Assembly (NCBI RefSeq): GCF_001423965.1
Contig: NZ_LMPV01000006.1
Coordinates: 558,001 to 622,000, forward strand
Direction of reading: 5' to 3'
Length of the DNA: 64,000 bases
From: Exiguobacterium sp. Leaf196
Lineage (GTDB): Bacteria > Bacillota > Bacilli > Exiguobacteriales > Exiguobacteriaceae
In this document: positions 33,370-43,671 of the stretch, piece by piece
How positions within the stretch are numbered: the first letter of the stretch is position 1
How the letters are laid out: the number at the start of each line of letters is the position of its first letter
Translations under genes and position numbers: made by a program
The notes under the pieces: model-generated
Told to the model about the DNA's origin: nothing
The model's input: the letters and a program-made list of their open reading frames with translations, nothing else
The model's database searches: none

Positions 33370-35020
33370 GACCTCGTCCTCGTTTCAATGAAATTTTACG
33401 TCCTAATACGACTTCTGCTAAGCCACTCCAAATCGAGAGTCCTGCAAAAATCACGATTCCGACTGCTGCCCCTACGATCAGAATCAATAGAGACGCCCAT
33501 GTCGTCTCTGGCAAGATGGATACCGTTCCCCACTTGACGAGCGCGACACCCGCTCCCATCAAGGCGCTGATGATCAAGATCAACGACGTCCGGCGTAAGA
33601 CCGTACTGAATGGGAACTTCACCGTTTGTGTGATCCGGAAGAACATCAAACCGGTCGCAACGAGATAGCCGATGATCGTCGCATATCCAGCACCTGTTCC
33701 ATCACCCGTCAAATGAATCAACGGTGCATTCAAGAGATACTTCGCAAGTAATCCAGCAAGTGTTGCGATGATCGTAAAGTACTGACGGTTAATCCCTTGA
33801 AGGACCGCTGCCGTGACTGAATAAAGGGCAAGGAACAAGGCACTTGGTGCATAACTCAACAGATAGACCCATGCTGCCTGATCTTTCGGGAACAGGACGT
33901 GGAACGTTTCTTCACTGAGGAGAATCATACCGACGACAGCTGGAATCGTAATAAAGAATACGAGTTGATAGATCTGTGAAATTTGAGCCCGTACCTTTCG
34001 CATATCCCCCTGCGTAAATGAGGCTGTCAATAGTGGCGTCGCAGACAAAGATAAGCCCGTTGCGACAGAGACCGGAATCAAGACGATCTTATGACTATCC
34101 GCAATCAGATAGGCCGTCGCATTTCCAGCAGCTTCGAGTGTATAACCGATACTTTGTAACGCGGCATTCATCGTGTTCTGATCGATGACTTGATAAAGCG
34201 GCGTCGAAACTCCAACCATGACGATTGGAATCGCATATGCTAACAACTCTTTATACAAATCCGTTAACGGGCGATCCGGCGAACGGACGGTTTGTGTAGC
34301 GCGTAGTTCCTGTAAACCACTGGCACGCTTGCGGAAGTAATAAATCAGCACGGCTATACTTCCAATTGCGCCAATAAAGGCGCTAAATGTTGCAATCGTC
34401 GCTGCCCATGCAACCCCAGAATCAAATAAATAGATGGCGATGCTGACTCCTGCAAGCAAGAAGATGATCCGAACGATTTGTTCTAGGATTTGCGAAATCG
34501 CAGTTGGACCCATCGATTGATATCCTTGGAAATATCCACGCGTCATACTCATCGGTGGAATCAAGAGTAACGCAAAACTAACCCCTCGAATCGTCATCGT
34601 GACGGCATCGACGTATGAGGCTGAATCGACGTCACCGCCCGGAATGGCCCGGTGCGCTAAATACGGTGCAAGGAAGAATAAGGCAAGAAAAGAAACAACC
34701 CCGGTCAAGGACATGATCTTTAGACCAGATCGATACAATCGTTCACTCGTATCATATTCTCCTAACGCATTGTATTTGGCGACGAATTTTGAGACGGCAA
34801 CAGGAATCCCCGCTGTCGCGACACCAATCATGATCGTGTAATAGTTATAGGCATACGTATAAAACATGATACCTGTCGCACCGACCATGAACTGAAACGG
34901 AAAGAGATAAATCAAACCCAGTGCGCGGGAAATCAGTGACGCACCGGACAGGAGCATCGTTCCACGAACGAATCCTGCATTGCCGGAAGAAGTAGACTGC
35001 TTATTACTGACTGTGGACAT
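33356..35020 (-). CDS. murJ: Lipid II flippase MurJ (YtgP)
   Basis: MOP-superfamily flippase thought to move lipid II across the membrane. 554 residues with about 14 transmembrane helices, starting with FVRGTMLLSGASLISRALG. Closest in arrangement to B. subtilis YtgP, which has MurJ function. ATG at 35020 has GAGGG 8 nt upstream; a GTG 15 nt earlier overlaps that site. Cotranscribed with rsuA, as in Bacillus. Confidence 0.93.
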   Translation of the reverse strand: MSTVSNKQSTSSGNAGFVRGTMLLSGASLISRALGLIYLFPFQFMVGATGIMFYTYAYNYYTIMIGVATAGIPVAVSKFVAKYNALGEYDTSERLYRSGLKIMSLTGVVSFLALFFLAPYLAHRAIPGGDVDSASYVDAVTMTIRGVSFALLLIPPMSMTRGYFQGYQSMGPTAISQILEQIVRIIFLLAGVSIAIYLFDSGVAWAATIATFSAFIGAIGSIAVLIYYFRKRASGLQELRATQTVRSPDRPLTDLYKELLAYAIPIVMVGVSTPLYQVIDQNTMNAALQSIGYTLEAAGNATAYLIADSHKIVLIPVSVATGLSLSATPLLTASFTQGDMRKVRAQISQIYQLVFFITIPAVVGMILLSEETFHVLFPKDQAAWVYLLSYAPSALFLALYSVTAAVLQGINRQYFTIIATLAGLLAKYLLNAPLIHLTGDGTGAGYATIIGYLVATGLMFFRITQTVKFPFSTVLRRTSLILIISALMGAGVALVKWGTVSILPETTWASLLILIVGAAVGIVIFAGLSIWSGLAEVVLGRKISLKRGRGHASR

Positions 35021-35211
35021 GGTAACATCCCTCACGCTTTCTAATTTTTAAATCGACACTCTAATCGTGACTGTCTCATTATACAAGTTCTCTCGTACAC
35101 AATTGCAAATCATTATACCGCTGTCTATCTTGAATTGAAAGAGACGGTTTGTTTACAGTCGCAACTTCTGCTAAAGTGAAACAAGCAGAATTCTATGAAT
35201 GAGGTGACCTT

Positions 35212-36483
35212 ATGTACGATGTAATCGTAATCGGAGGCGGACCGAGCGGTTTGATGGCGACGCTCGCCTCTTTACAAGCCGGAGCCCGGACGCTCCTGCT
35301 CGATAAAGGAAATAAATTAGGACGAAAGCTCGCAATCTCTGGCGGCGGACGGTGTAACGTCACGAACCGAAAGCCACTCGATGAGCTCGTCCAGTCGATT
35401 CCAGGAAACGGACGTTTCCTTTATAGCGCCTTTTCTCAATTTAATAATGAATCGATCATCGATTTGTTCGAAGGATTTGGTGTCGCACTCAAAGAAGAGG
35501 ATAACGGTCGGATGTTCCCGGTCTCGGATAAGGCGGCAGACGTCGTTCGTGTATTGATCGATCAAATCCGTGCACATGGCGCCGAGATTCAAACAGACGC
35601 GCAAGTCGCTACGCTCGACTTCCATCCAGATGGTTCTTTTGCAGCTGTCATCTTAGAAAACGGCATGCGTCTTGAAGCAAAAAGTTGTATCGTAGCGGTC
35701 GGCGGACAATCTGTTCCGCACACGGGTTCGACGGGTGACGGCTATCCGTGGGCTGAAAAAGCGGGTCATACGATCACGGAACTTTTCCCAACGGAAGTCC
35801 CGATTTTGTTAGGTGATACGTTCATTCATGAAAAAACATTACAAGGACTGTCGTTGCGTGACGTTGCCTTAACGGTTCACGGTAAAAAGGACAAAGCAAT
35901 CAAGACACATACGGGTGATCTACTGTTCACACACTTCGGTTTAAGTGGTCCGATCGCTTTACGGTGTAGCCAATATACGATCAAAGAGCGCAAACGATCG
36001 AAAGAGACGATCGTTCATCTATCGATCGATCTCTTCCCGGATGAGTCGCTTGGTGCATTAACAGAACGCTTCCAGGCAGCACTTGCGGCAAATCCGAAGA
36101 AATCGGTTCGGAATGCCCTTCGTGGTTTTGTACCAGAACGATTGCTTGAACTCCTGTTCGCTCGAATCGGCTTTGGCGATGAAGTTTGTACACAAGTAAA
36201 GAAACAGGACTGGACGGACTTCCTGCAACAATTGAAACGATTCCCACTCAAAGCAACAGGAACGCTCGATTTCGATAAGGCCTTCGTCACTGGTGGCGGT
36301 GTCTCGATTAAAGAGATTGATCCCAAAACGATGATGTCGAAAAAGGCGGAGCGATTATTCTTCGCTGGCGAAATTCTTGATATCCATGGCTATACAGGTG
36401 GATACAATATCACAGCTGCGTTCGTGACGGGGCATTGTGCCGGTAGTCACGCTGCAGAGATGGCACGTGACACTGTCTCTTAA
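35212..36483 (+). CDS. ytfP: BaiN/RdsA-family FAD flavoprotein (YtfP)
   Basis: HI0933/BaiN family NAD(P)/FAD-dependent protein, 423 residues. N-terminal FAD motif IGGGPSGLMATLAS (about 7-20), RKLAISGGGRCNVTN right after (family signature), AVGGQSVPHTGSTGDG in the middle and FFAGEILDIHGYTGGYN near the end (second FAD contact). Annotated variously as aminoacetone oxidase family; the real substrate is unclear. GAGGTG ribosome site. Divergent from murJ. Confidence 0.93.
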   Translation: MYDVIVIGGGPSGLMATLASLQAGARTLLLDKGNKLGRKLAISGGGRCNVTNRKPLDELVQSIPGNGRFLYSAFSQFNNESIIDLFEGFGVALKEEDNGRMFPVSDKAADVVRVLIDQIRAHGAEIQTDAQVATLDFHPDGSFAAVILENGMRLEAKSCIVAVGGQSVPHTGSTGDGYPWAEKAGHTITELFPTEVPILLGDTFIHEKTLQGLSLRDVALTVHGKKDKAIKTHTGDLLFTHFGLSGPIALRCSQYTIKERKRSKETIVHLSIDLFPDESLGALTERFQAALAANPKKSVRNALRGFVPERLLELLFARIGFGDEVCTQVKKQDWTDFLQQLKRFPLKATGTLDFDKAFVTGGGVSIKEIDPKTMMSKKAERLFFAGEILDIHGYTGGYNITAAFVTGHCAGSHAAEMARDTVS

Positions 36484-36485
36484 TA

Positions 36486-36536
36486 CAAAAAAGACCCGAT
36501 TTGTCTCTGTTAATCAGAGAAATCGGGTCTTTTTTC
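36486..36536. terminator. Bidirectional terminator after ytfP
   Basis: Two-part stem (AAAAAGACCCGATTT with its complement and TCTCTG/CAGAGA inner arms, 5-nt loop), A run and T run on opposite sides. Confidence 0.92.
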
Positions 36537-36540
36537 TACA

Positions 36541-37518
36541 TCAGTCAATCGGTGTGAACGATCGACTTGAGAATTTATCCGTGACGACTAAGGCGAACAA
36601 TTCATTATCTTGTACAAAGATTCCTTTTGATCCATACACTTTCGGACTCGCTGTCTCCCCCGTAATCGTTTTCTCTTTCTGATCAATCGAATAAAGATAA
36701 AGTGCTTCTGAGTCTAACGTATAGATCCGACCTTGCCGTTCTGCAAGACCAATCGGACGGAATCTGGATTCAAATGCTTTTTTCGCATCACTTCGCATTC
36801 CGCTCGCCGCTTCGATTTTCTCTCGTTTGATGATCGACAAGTACGGTGGTTTTTGCTTTTTCTTTAAGGCACGCTTCTTCTTTTCCGAAGCATCTGGATC
36901 AATCTTGATTTTGTCCTCTTTCATTGCAAAGTAAGTCAATTCAACACGACCAATCGAGCGAATTTGATTGATTGTATAGAATTCTTTTTTCTTCGCATCA
37001 TATCCAAGACCATGGAAACTGTCTCGAATCGTCGTCCCTTGTACTTTTTCGCGTTTTTCTTCACTCCAGACGCCATCTTTTCGTTTAATCGTGACTAGAA
37101 TTTGATTCGACGTCAATAAAGCGACTGTCTCTCCGTCAACGAGTGTCATCCCGTCAAGACCAGACAATAAGAGTTTCCCTTCTTCCAACTGAAACGTCGC
37201 ATTGATACGTTCTCCAGTTCCACTGATTTCAAAGAAACGGTAGTCCTCTGTTACGACGAGGTACGAACCTATGGAATCATCATATAACATCTGTTGAACA
37301 TTTTTAATTAACGGTTCTTCTGGATTCGGAATGGCTGAAGGCGTTTTCGGTGGCACCTGTTTGACAGCTGCCTGATGCTTCGATTGCGTCTCGATTTTCG
37401 CGAACGTTTCCTGAATACGTGACAACGTCTCTGGCTTCGAGAAGACGAGCAGTATACAAAGGATCAACCCCGAAACGACAGCAAAAATCGTTGTATAGAC
37501 TATATAAGATCGTTTCAT
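36541..37518 (-). CDS. Membrane-anchored protein, unknown (beta-propeller-like?)
   Basis: 325 residues, not recognised. One N-terminal membrane helix (about 5-28), a Lys/Pro-rich spacer (to about 75), then an extracytoplasmic domain with repeated short beta-like units such as SYLVVTEDYRFFEISG, KLLLSGLDGMTLVDGE, RIYTLDSEALYLYSIDQ and IFVQDNELFALVV, spaced in a way seen in beta-propellers. A basic insert KKKRALKKKQKPPYL interrupts it. No catalytic residues were identified. Ribosome site AAAGG before ATG. Monocistronic. Confidence 0.75.
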   Translation of the reverse strand: MKRSYIVYTTIFAVVSGLILCILLVFSKPETLSRIQETFAKIETQSKHQAAVKQVPPKTPSAIPNPEEPLIKNVQQMLYDDSIGSYLVVTEDYRFFEISGTGERINATFQLEEGKLLLSGLDGMTLVDGETVALLTSNQILVTIKRKDGVWSEEKREKVQGTTIRDSFHGLGYDAKKKEFYTINQIRSIGRVELTYFAMKEDKIKIDPDASEKKKRALKKKQKPPYLSIIKREKIEAASGMRSDAKKAFESRFRPIGLAERQGRIYTLDSEALYLYSIDQKEKTITGETASPKVYGSKGIFVQDNELFALVVTDKFSSRSFTPID

Positions 37519-37606
37519 TGATGATAATCGCCTTTCTTTCTCGGTTTCTGATTCAGTGTAGCAGAAGGACGTTCAAAAAAAAAGCGCACTTGCGACGGAA
37601 ATGAAG

Positions 37607-37645
37607 AAACCCCTTCCATTCGCATCAAGTGAATGAAAGGGGTTA
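37607..37645 (-). terminator. leuS terminator
   Basis: Minus-strand stem AACCCCTT-CATTC / GAATG-AAGGGGTT with a short bulge; the T tract after it is short. Confidence 0.7.
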
Positions 37646-37649
37646 TGGC

Positions 37650-40055
37650 TTAGTTCGCCACGATATTGATCAATTTTTTCGGTACGACGATGACTTTCCG
37701 AACCGTCTTGTCGCCAATCCATTCTTGTGTCTTTTCATCAGCAAAGGCAAGTGCTTCGATTTCTTCTTTTGTCGCATCGATGTTGATTTCGATTTTCGAG
37801 CGAACTTTACCGTTCACTTGAATGACGAATTCCATCGTATCGCTGACAAGTTTTGATTCATCGAATGTTGGCCATGCCGCATACGTCAATGTCTCTTCAA
37901 AGCCAAGTTGTTCCCACAGTTCTTCACCAAGGTGCGGTGCGACCGGTGTTAACAATTGAATGAATCCACGAAGGAAGTGACGCGGGAGAACCGGCTGTTT
38001 ATTCGCTTCGTTGACGAAGACCATGAGTTGCGAAATCCCGGTGTTGAACTGAATGTTCGCGAAGTCTTCCGTGACCTTCTTGACGGTCTGGTGGTATGTC
38101 CGTTCGAAGTCAGCATCGACTTCCGTGACGTCTTGAATGTCTGCTGTCCGTTCGAACAAGCGCCAAACGCGATCGAGGAAACGACGCGCTCCGTCAAGAC
38201 CGTTCTCAGACCAGGCAACCGATGCATCGAGTGGTCCCATGAACATTTCGTATAAACGTAACGTATCAGCACCATGCGACTTGACGATTTCATCTGGGTT
38301 GATGACGTTACCGCGAGATTTTGACATTTTCTCGTTGTTCTCTCCAAGGATCATTCCTTGGTTGTATAACTTCTGGAATGGTTCTTTTGTTGGTACGACG
38401 CCTGCATCATACAAGACTTTATGCCAGAACCGTGCATACAACAAATGGAGAACAGCATGCTCTGCCCCACCGATATAAATATCGACTGGAAGCCAGTATT
38501 TTAATTTTTCTGGATCCGCAATCGCTTCTTCATTGTGTGGATCGATGAAACGAAGGTAGTACCAGCAGCTTCCGCCCCATTGTGGCATCGTATTCGTCTC
38601 GCGACGGCCTTTCATTCCTGTTTCAGGATCTGTGTAATCCAACCAGTCTTCAGCAAGCGCAAGTGGTGATTCGCCCGTACCAGACGGTTTGATTTCTGGA
38701 ATGATTGGAAGTTCAAGCGGTAATTCCTCTTGATTGAGTGTTTTCATTGAACCATCTTCCATATGAACGACTGGAATCGGCTCGCCCCAATACCGTTGAC
38801 GACTGAACAACCAGTCTCGGAGTCGATACGTGATTTTTTTACGACCGACTTGGTTCGTTTCGAGTTCAGTGATCATCGTCTCGATTGCTTCTTGTTTCCC
38901 AAGTCCATCAAGCATATGCGAGTTGACGTGTTCGCCCTCTCCTGTGTAGGCTGCTTCGTCGACATTTCCACCCGCGACGACTTCAACGATCGGTAAGTCG
39001 AATTGTTTCGCGAATTCGTGGTCGCGCTCATCGTGTCCTGGAACAGCCATGATCGCACCTGTTCCGTAAGAAGCAAGGACGTAATCAGCGATCCAGATTG
39101 GAAGACGATCGCCTGAGATCGGATTGACCGCAAAAGCACCCGTGAAGACACCCGTTTTTTCCTTCGCTAAATCCGTTCGCTCGAGATCTGACTTCGTTTG
39201 GACTTGCGAAATGTACGCATCGACGGCTTCCTTGTGATCCGCTGTCGTGATGTCAGCTACGAATGGATGCTCCGGTGCAAGTACTAGATACGTCGCACCG
39301 AAGATCGTGTCCGGACGTGTCGTAAAGACCGTGACTTGTTTTTTATGTCCATCAATCGTGAAATCAATCTCAGCACCCTCAGATTTCCCGATCCAGTTGC
39401 GTTGCATCTCTTTGACAGAATCCGGCCAATCGAGATCATCCAGATCTTCAAGAAGGCGATCCGCATATTCCGTGATTTTCAAGACCCATTGACGCATCGG
39501 AACACGCACAACCGGATGATTTCCGCGTTCGGATAATCCGTCGATGACCTCTTCATTCGCAAGGACAGTTCCAAGTGCCGGGCACCAGTTGACTGCGACT
39601 TCGTCTACGAAGGCAAGTCCTTTTTCATACAACTTCGTAAAGATCCACTGCGTCCATTTGTAGTATTTTGGATCCGTTGTGTTGATTTCACGATCCCAGT
39701 CATACGAGAATCCAAGTTCTTTAAGCTGACGCTTGAACGTCTCGATGTTTTTCGCTGTGAATTCGCGTGGATCGTTTCCTGTATCGAGCGCGTATTGTTC
39801 TGCTGGTAATCCGAACGCATCCCATCCCATTGGGTGAAGGACATTGTATCCTTGCATCCGCTTCATCCGTGCGAGGATATCCGTTGCTGTGTAACCTTCC
39901 GGATGACCAACGTGGAGTCCAGCACCTGACGGATACGGGAACATATCAAGGGCATAGAACCCTTCTTTTTCTGGATCTTCTGTCGTGACGAAGGCGTTGT
40001 CTTGATCCCAACGCGCCTGCCATTTCGGTTCAATTTCGCGATGATTGTACGGCAT
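37650..40055 (-). CDS. leuS: Leucyl-tRNA synthetase LeuS
   Basis: Class I aminoacyl-tRNA synthetase, 801 residues (804 in B. subtilis). HIGH-type motif [10 protein letters not shown] (about 46-55), editing domain with [14 protein letters not shown], and KMSKS in [10 protein letters not shown] (about 575-584). ATG after GAGGAGG. Expression is controlled by a T-box leader at 40073-40336 that reads tRNA-Leu charging, under a strong promoter overlapping the end of the upstream HAD gene. Confidence 0.98.
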   Translation of the reverse strand: MPYNHREIEPKWQARWDQDNAFVTTEDPEKEGFYALDMFPYPSGAGLHVGHPEGYTATDILARMKRMQGYNVLHPMGWDAFGLPAEQYALDTGNDPREFTAKNIETFKRQLKELGFSYDWDREINTTDPKYYKWTQWIFTKLYEKGLAFVDEVAVNWCPALGTVLANEEVIDGLSERGNHPVVRVPMRQWVLKITEYADRLLEDLDDLDWPDSVKEMQRNWIGKSEGAEIDFTIDGHKKQVTVFTTRPDTIFGATYLVLAPEHPFVADITTADHKEAVDAYISQVQTKSDLERTDLAKEKTGVFTGAFAVNPISGDRLPIWIADYVLASYGTGAIMAVPGHDERDHEFAKQFDLPIVEVVAGGNVDEAAYTGEGEHVNSHMLDGLGKQEAIETMITELETNQVGRKKITYRLRDWLFSRQRYWGEPIPVVHMEDGSMKTLNQEELPLELPIIPEIKPSGTGESPLALAEDWLDYTDPETGMKGRRETNTMPQWGGSCWYYLRFIDPHNEEAIADPEKLKYWLPVDIYIGGAEHAVLHLLYARFWHKVLYDAGVVPTKEPFQKLYNQGMILGENNEKMSKSRGNVINPDEIVKSHGADTLRLYEMFMGPLDASVAWSENGLDGARRFLDRVWRLFERTADIQDVTEVDADFERTYHQTVKKVTEDFANIQFNTGISQLMVFVNEANKQPVLPRHFLRGFIQLLTPVAPHLGEELWEQLGFEETLTYAAWPTFDESKLVSDTMEFVIQVNGKVRSKIEINIDATKEEIEALAFADEKTQEWIGDKTVRKVIVVPKKLINIVAN

Positions 40056-40072
40056 GTCTTTTCCTCCTCTAA

Positions 40073-40336
40073 TCTAAAAAAACCGGTCTTCCGCCCCTAA
40101 GAAAAGGGACGAAAGACCGGTTTGGCTTCCGCGGTACCACCCACGTTGTCTGTCTATGACAGACCGCTTGATTCACGGATAACGGTGTGAAAGACCGGAT
40201 TCGCTACTACGACTTCACGAATCGTGCTCCCTGACGAGTTCACGGTTGTTACCGACTGGTTCGCACCTTCCACCAGCTCTCTTGACGGCACCTTTCCCCT
40301 ACTACTTCAGTTCCATGCATTTGACTATCTTTTTCT
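40073..40336 (-). promoter_or_regulatory. T-box leader of leuS (specifier CUC, Leu)
   Basis: Leader RNA that senses uncharged tRNA-Leu. The invariant T-box (GGGTGGTACCGCG) is at 40129-40147 on the minus strand; a strong terminator hairpin with T run is at 40073-40123; the Stem I specifier loop GAACTC puts CUC (Leu) at 40236-40238; the distal AGGTGCGAA loop is at about 40262-40270. Antiterminator versus terminator pairing is as expected for this class. Confidence 0.93.
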
Positions 40337-40366
40337 AGTGTAATCTGTTTCTTCCTCAAGCGTCAA
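40337..40366 (-). promoter_or_regulatory. leuS promoter
   Basis: Minus strand TTGACG (40361-40366), 18-bp spacer, TACACT (40337-40342). The -35 overlaps the stop of the upstream HAD gene. Confidence 0.75.
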
Positions 40367-41007
40367 CGCTTCCGTAAAATTTCCTCGATTTCTGCGTGTG
40401 ATTGCGCGACATGATCCGCTTGCTCTAAGCGTTGCGTTGGCATCCGGTCATCAAGAAGCGCAATCACTTCCATGCCTGCTGCTTTCGCACCAATCATCCC
40501 GTTCGCAGCGTCTTCAATGACGAGACAGTTCTCGGGTGCGTGTCCAATCCGCTCTGCCGCAAGTCGAAAAATCGCGGGATCCGGTTTCGAACGGATGACT
40601 TCTTCTCCACTGACGTAGTGCGTGATCGGAAGCCCATAATGACGGATGACACGTTCGATTTTCTGAAGTGAACTCGAAGAAGCAATGCCGATATCGTAAC
40701 CAAGAGTCGCCGCTTGTTCGATGACTTGTGTGACGCCTTTTTTTAATCCACACTCTTCCGGCTTTGCATGAATTTGAAACAAGCGATGTTCTTCCTCAAG
40801 CAACGCACTAGCTGTTTCTTTCAGCTGATGCTGGGCGACGAGTTCTTCCCACATTTCATCTCCTGTTTTTCCCATGAACGTCGCATACTGAACCGGATCA
40901 AGCGGAATCGATAACCTTTTGAACATCTGTTGATGCACTTCAAAGTAGCGAATCTCACTATCTAAGATAACCCCGTCCATATCAAAAATCAGACCGCGTT
41001 TTTTCAC
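40363..41007 (-). CDS. HAD-superfamily phosphatase/phosphomutase (beta-PGM-like)
   Basis: 214-residue HAD hydrolase of the beta-phosphoglucomutase subfamily. Motif I FDMDGVILDS (about 7-16) with nucleophile and acid Asp, motif II SSS in IASSSSLQK, motif III Lys in RSKPDPAIF, motif IV IEDAANGMIGA. Substrate unknown; could be a sugar-phosphate phosphatase. The GTG start at 41007 has GGGGGAG directly upstream; the earlier in-frame start would begin in the terminator of the preceding gene. Confidence 0.9.
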   Translation of the reverse strand: MKKRGLIFDMDGVILDSEIRYFEVHQQMFKRLSIPLDPVQYATFMGKTGDEMWEELVAQHQLKETASALLEEEHRLFQIHAKPEECGLKKGVTQVIEQAATLGYDIGIASSSSLQKIERVIRHYGLPITHYVSGEEVIRSKPDPAIFRLAAERIGHAPENCLVIEDAANGMIGAKAAGMEVIALLDDRMPTQRLEQADHVAQSHAEIEEILRKR

Positions 41008-41049
41008 GATAACTCCCCCTTTATTGATCGATCCTGACTTCAGCATATC

Positions 41050-41079
41050 AAAAAAACGACTACACGATGTAGTCGTTTT
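41050..41079 (-). terminator. Terminator between the FemAB-like gene and the HAD gene
   Basis: Stem ACGACTACA/TGTAGTCGT (41056-41064 with 41068-41076), 3-nt loop, T run on the minus strand. Confidence 0.88.
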
Positions 41080-41097
41080 CATACTCTCATTATCTAT

Positions 41098-42132
41098 TTA
41101 ACTAGTTGCCACCTGAATACCAGCTTGTCGATACGCCGGAAAATAATCGGAATCAGCATTTGATCCGTATCGTACGCAGAGCAAATCATATAGTGATGGC
41201 TGCAGGATGGATTTTCCTTGATGATACTCAAATAGTCGATATCCAGTGTAACGGCATTTACTCTCAAAAAGACTATCCCGTTCTTGATACCCGCCCCCAA
41301 GATGTTGTTCGACGAGTCCCCGTGCTTTTGCCTGAAGAATTGCTTCGTACTCAAGTCGCTGATTCGGGAACATCTTCGCTTCATCCCGCTTACAGCCGAT
41401 CAAATGACCGTGGGCGTATTCTTTTCCAAGCAATACGAAGTATCCCCCAACCGCTTTTCCGTCGATTTCCGCCATCAGTAATAAGGGCTCACAAAGTGGG
41501 TTCGTCTCCATCAATTGCTCAAAATACGTCGCGGTAAAATAATAATGAGCCGAGGCATTCTTCCGGTCCATCGTTTCATGATACAACGCTAAAAAAACAG
41601 GTAGATCGTCCCGTGTTCCTGTTCTGACGGTTAAGGGTGAAGCAAGCGATTTACGAATCATGCTTCTCGTCTTCTTATGAAATGTCTGCATGATATCTTC
41701 AAGTGAAGGACGCAAATCAATACTCGTCGTATGACGGATGAAGGAAACTTTTGTCCAGTCCTGCATAAACCGTTCATTACCTGTTAATGGATTAAAGCGG
41801 ATCATTTCCGAGACGATCGATTCTTGCTCCGCCCACCTCTCAAAGGATAAACGAGCCTGCTGGATCTCGGACGCAGTCAGTCGACCGATGATTTCCGGTC
41901 CGCCATAGCCGTACGGGGTAATGAGATCTGAATAAGGCGTATCAAAAATACGACGCTTCAAAAAAGGATAAAACAGTGTTCCTGCATGACCTTCATAAAG
42001 AAATAATACCGCTTGCTCAGACGGTCTAGCGTTGAGCGTGACGTATTGGTGACTATAGAAGATATCAAGAGGCTGTTTCTGTACGTGTGTCGTCCAAGTT
42101 GCGGCATCTGTGATGAATTGACACCTTTCCAT
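41098..42132 (-). CDS. FemAB-like GNAT acyltransferase
   Basis: 344-residue protein with a tandem-GNAT appearance. The C-terminal half (ICEP-LLLMAEIDGKAVGGYF, then GCKRDEAKMFPNQRLEYEAI, and HLGGGYQERDSLFESKCRY) matches the FemAB/BioF2-like acetyltransferase group, which includes peptidoglycan cross-bridge and lipid-linked aminoacyl transferases as well as exopolysaccharide-type acetylases. A basic patch HKKTRSMIRKSL lies in the middle. Substrate unknown; no cell-wall or capsule gene adjoins. ATG at 42132 has GGAGGTG. 165 bp separate it from the MFS gene. Confidence 0.78.
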   Translation of the reverse strand: MERCQFITDAATWTTHVQKQPLDIFYSHQYVTLNARPSEQAVLFLYEGHAGTLFYPFLKRRIFDTPYSDLITPYGYGGPEIIGRLTASEIQQARLSFERWAEQESIVSEMIRFNPLTGNERFMQDWTKVSFIRHTTSIDLRPSLEDIMQTFHKKTRSMIRKSLASPLTVRTGTRDDLPVFLALYHETMDRKNASAHYYFTATYFEQLMETNPLCEPLLLMAEIDGKAVGGYFVLLGKEYAHGHLIGCKRDEAKMFPNQRLEYEAILQAKARGLVEQHLGGGYQERDSLFESKCRYTGYRLFEYHQGKSILQPSLYDLLCVRYGSNADSDYFPAYRQAGIQVATS

Positions 42133-42276
42133 CCGTGCACCTCCAGTCAAAAAGAAGCAACGTTCATATGACCTTTCTTTTCAAGTTCTTGATTAGAAAG
42201 TACCCGTTTCTTTGCCGAAATATTCCATATTATTAAATGTTTGTTTTATAATTTTCGAACGAATGATGTAACAAAA

Positions 42277-42302
42277 GACAGCTGATCTATTGTCCGCTGT
42301 CT
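42277..42302 (-). terminator. Weak terminator after the MFS gene
   Basis: Stem AGACAGC/GCTGTCT with a 13-nt loop, followed on the minus strand by TTTTGTT. The rest of 42133-42276 is AT-rich with nothing further recognised. Confidence 0.55.
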
Positions 42303-42315
42303 CACAAAATAAAGC

Positions 42316-43494
42316 TCATGATGTGGTTTTAGGAATAGCACGAAGGAAAACAACTCCTGCTAACAGGATCAATCCAATTAAGGTCAAGAAAACTGCTGAC
42401 ATACCTGATAAATCGTAGATCAAACCTCCAACTGTCGGACTGATCATCCGTCCTGCTGAAGCAGCGATATTAACGTATCCTTGGAATTCTCCTTCTTTTC
42501 CGATTGGCGCAAGTCGCGCCGCCATTGCAGGAACCGCTGGCCAGATGAACATCTCACCGATTGTCAGAATGATCATCGCCACGAGGAACATCTTGAAGCC
42601 GCCTGCAAACGGAACAATTAGATAAGAGAGAAGAAAGATCCCTGTCCCGGTCATCAGTTGGCGTTTCAAATCATCTCCAAACCAACGAAGAATTGGTGTT
42701 AATAAAGGTTGTGCGAACACGATAAGCGCTCCATTGATTGTCCAAAGAATCGAGTACTCGGAAATCGTGACACCGAGCGATTTCGTATGGACAGCAAAGG
42801 TCCCTTGCCATTGCACATAAACGAACCAAAGTAAGGCATAACCGATCGAAACGAGCAACATCGTCCGTGCGGATCCGCGCGAAAGTGGTGTGCGTGTCGT
42901 TTCGATCTCGTCATGTGCCGCATGCATCCGCGCTGGCGCCTGAATCCAGGACAAACCGACAAACAAAATGATGGCAAAGACGATATAGAGAACGAGATTG
43001 GCGATGAAGATGTACTGAATCGAAAAAGCAGCAATTTGACCACTAACAGCTGTCCCGAGGGCTACACCGACGTTTTGCGCGACATAGATCGCATTAAAGG
43101 CGCGGCGTCCGCCTTCCGGCCAGATGACGCCCGTCATTGCGTAGATCGTTGGGAAAACCATCCCACCGACGAATCCAATCAATCCAAGCATCGCGACGTA
43201 TCCAATATACGTCTGATGAAATAGCAACAAGCCGACGGAAGACAGGACAAGTCCGATGACACTGATGACAAGCGTTTTCTTTCCACCGAGTCGGTCAAAC
43301 GCTTTTCCGCCTAAGTAGTTCCCAACGATTGCTAAGGCTGAGTTGACGAATAACGCCATTCCGGCTTTTGTCATCGACTCCCCTAAATATTCATGAATAT
43401 ATAATGTATTGAACGGCCATAAAAAAGAGGATCCCGTCGTATTGATGGCCATCGCAAGGACGAGGATCCAGACCGCTTTTGGTAATTTTGGCAT
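42316..43494 (-). CDS. yttB: MFS efflux transporter (YttB-like)
   Basis: 392-residue major facilitator with about 12 transmembrane helices. Loop 2-3 motif GGKAFDRLGGKKT and the late PVGGLIYDLSG segment fit drug:proton antiporters of the YttB type. Substrate unknown. The ATG follows AGGAGG. In B. subtilis yttB also lies near leuS and ytqB. Divergent from ytqB at 43672. Confidence 0.88.
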   Translation of the reverse strand: MPKLPKAVWILVLAMAINTTGSSFLWPFNTLYIHEYLGESMTKAGMALFVNSALAIVGNYLGGKAFDRLGGKKTLVISVIGLVLSSVGLLLFHQTYIGYVAMLGLIGFVGGMVFPTIYAMTGVIWPEGGRRAFNAIYVAQNVGVALGTAVSGQIAAFSIQYIFIANLVLYIVFAIILFVGLSWIQAPARMHAAHDEIETTRTPLSRGSARTMLLVSIGYALLWFVYVQWQGTFAVHTKSLGVTISEYSILWTINGALIVFAQPLLTPILRWFGDDLKRQLMTGTGIFLLSYLIVPFAGGFKMFLVAMIILTIGEMFIWPAVPAMAARLAPIGKEGEFQGYVNIAASAGRMISPTVGGLIYDLSGMSAVFLTLIGLILLAGVVFLRAIPKTTS

Positions 43495-43591
43495 ACCTTT
43501 GGTCCTCCTATTTCATTCTCAACCTTGCCACTTTACGCAATCCCTCCCACGCCTGTCAAGCCACTTCACTTTTCGTCAATGACTCAAAAGA

Positions 43592-43600
43592 TGGTATAAT
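43592..43600 (+). promoter_or_regulatory. ytqB promoter (extended -10)
   Basis: TGGTATAAT, an extended -10 with a perfect TATAAT (43595-43600); a TTCGTC -35 is 17 bp upstream. Confidence 0.6.
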
Positions 43601-43671
43601 GCAGGAGGAATCATACATACGATGATCATGTATAAAGAGAAAAACAGCCCATAGGAACAGGAGTCTATGCC

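Noticed and set aside
37571-37600. Second terminator before the leuS terminator region
   Set aside because: A run of A followed by GCGCACTTGCG does not form a stable stem.
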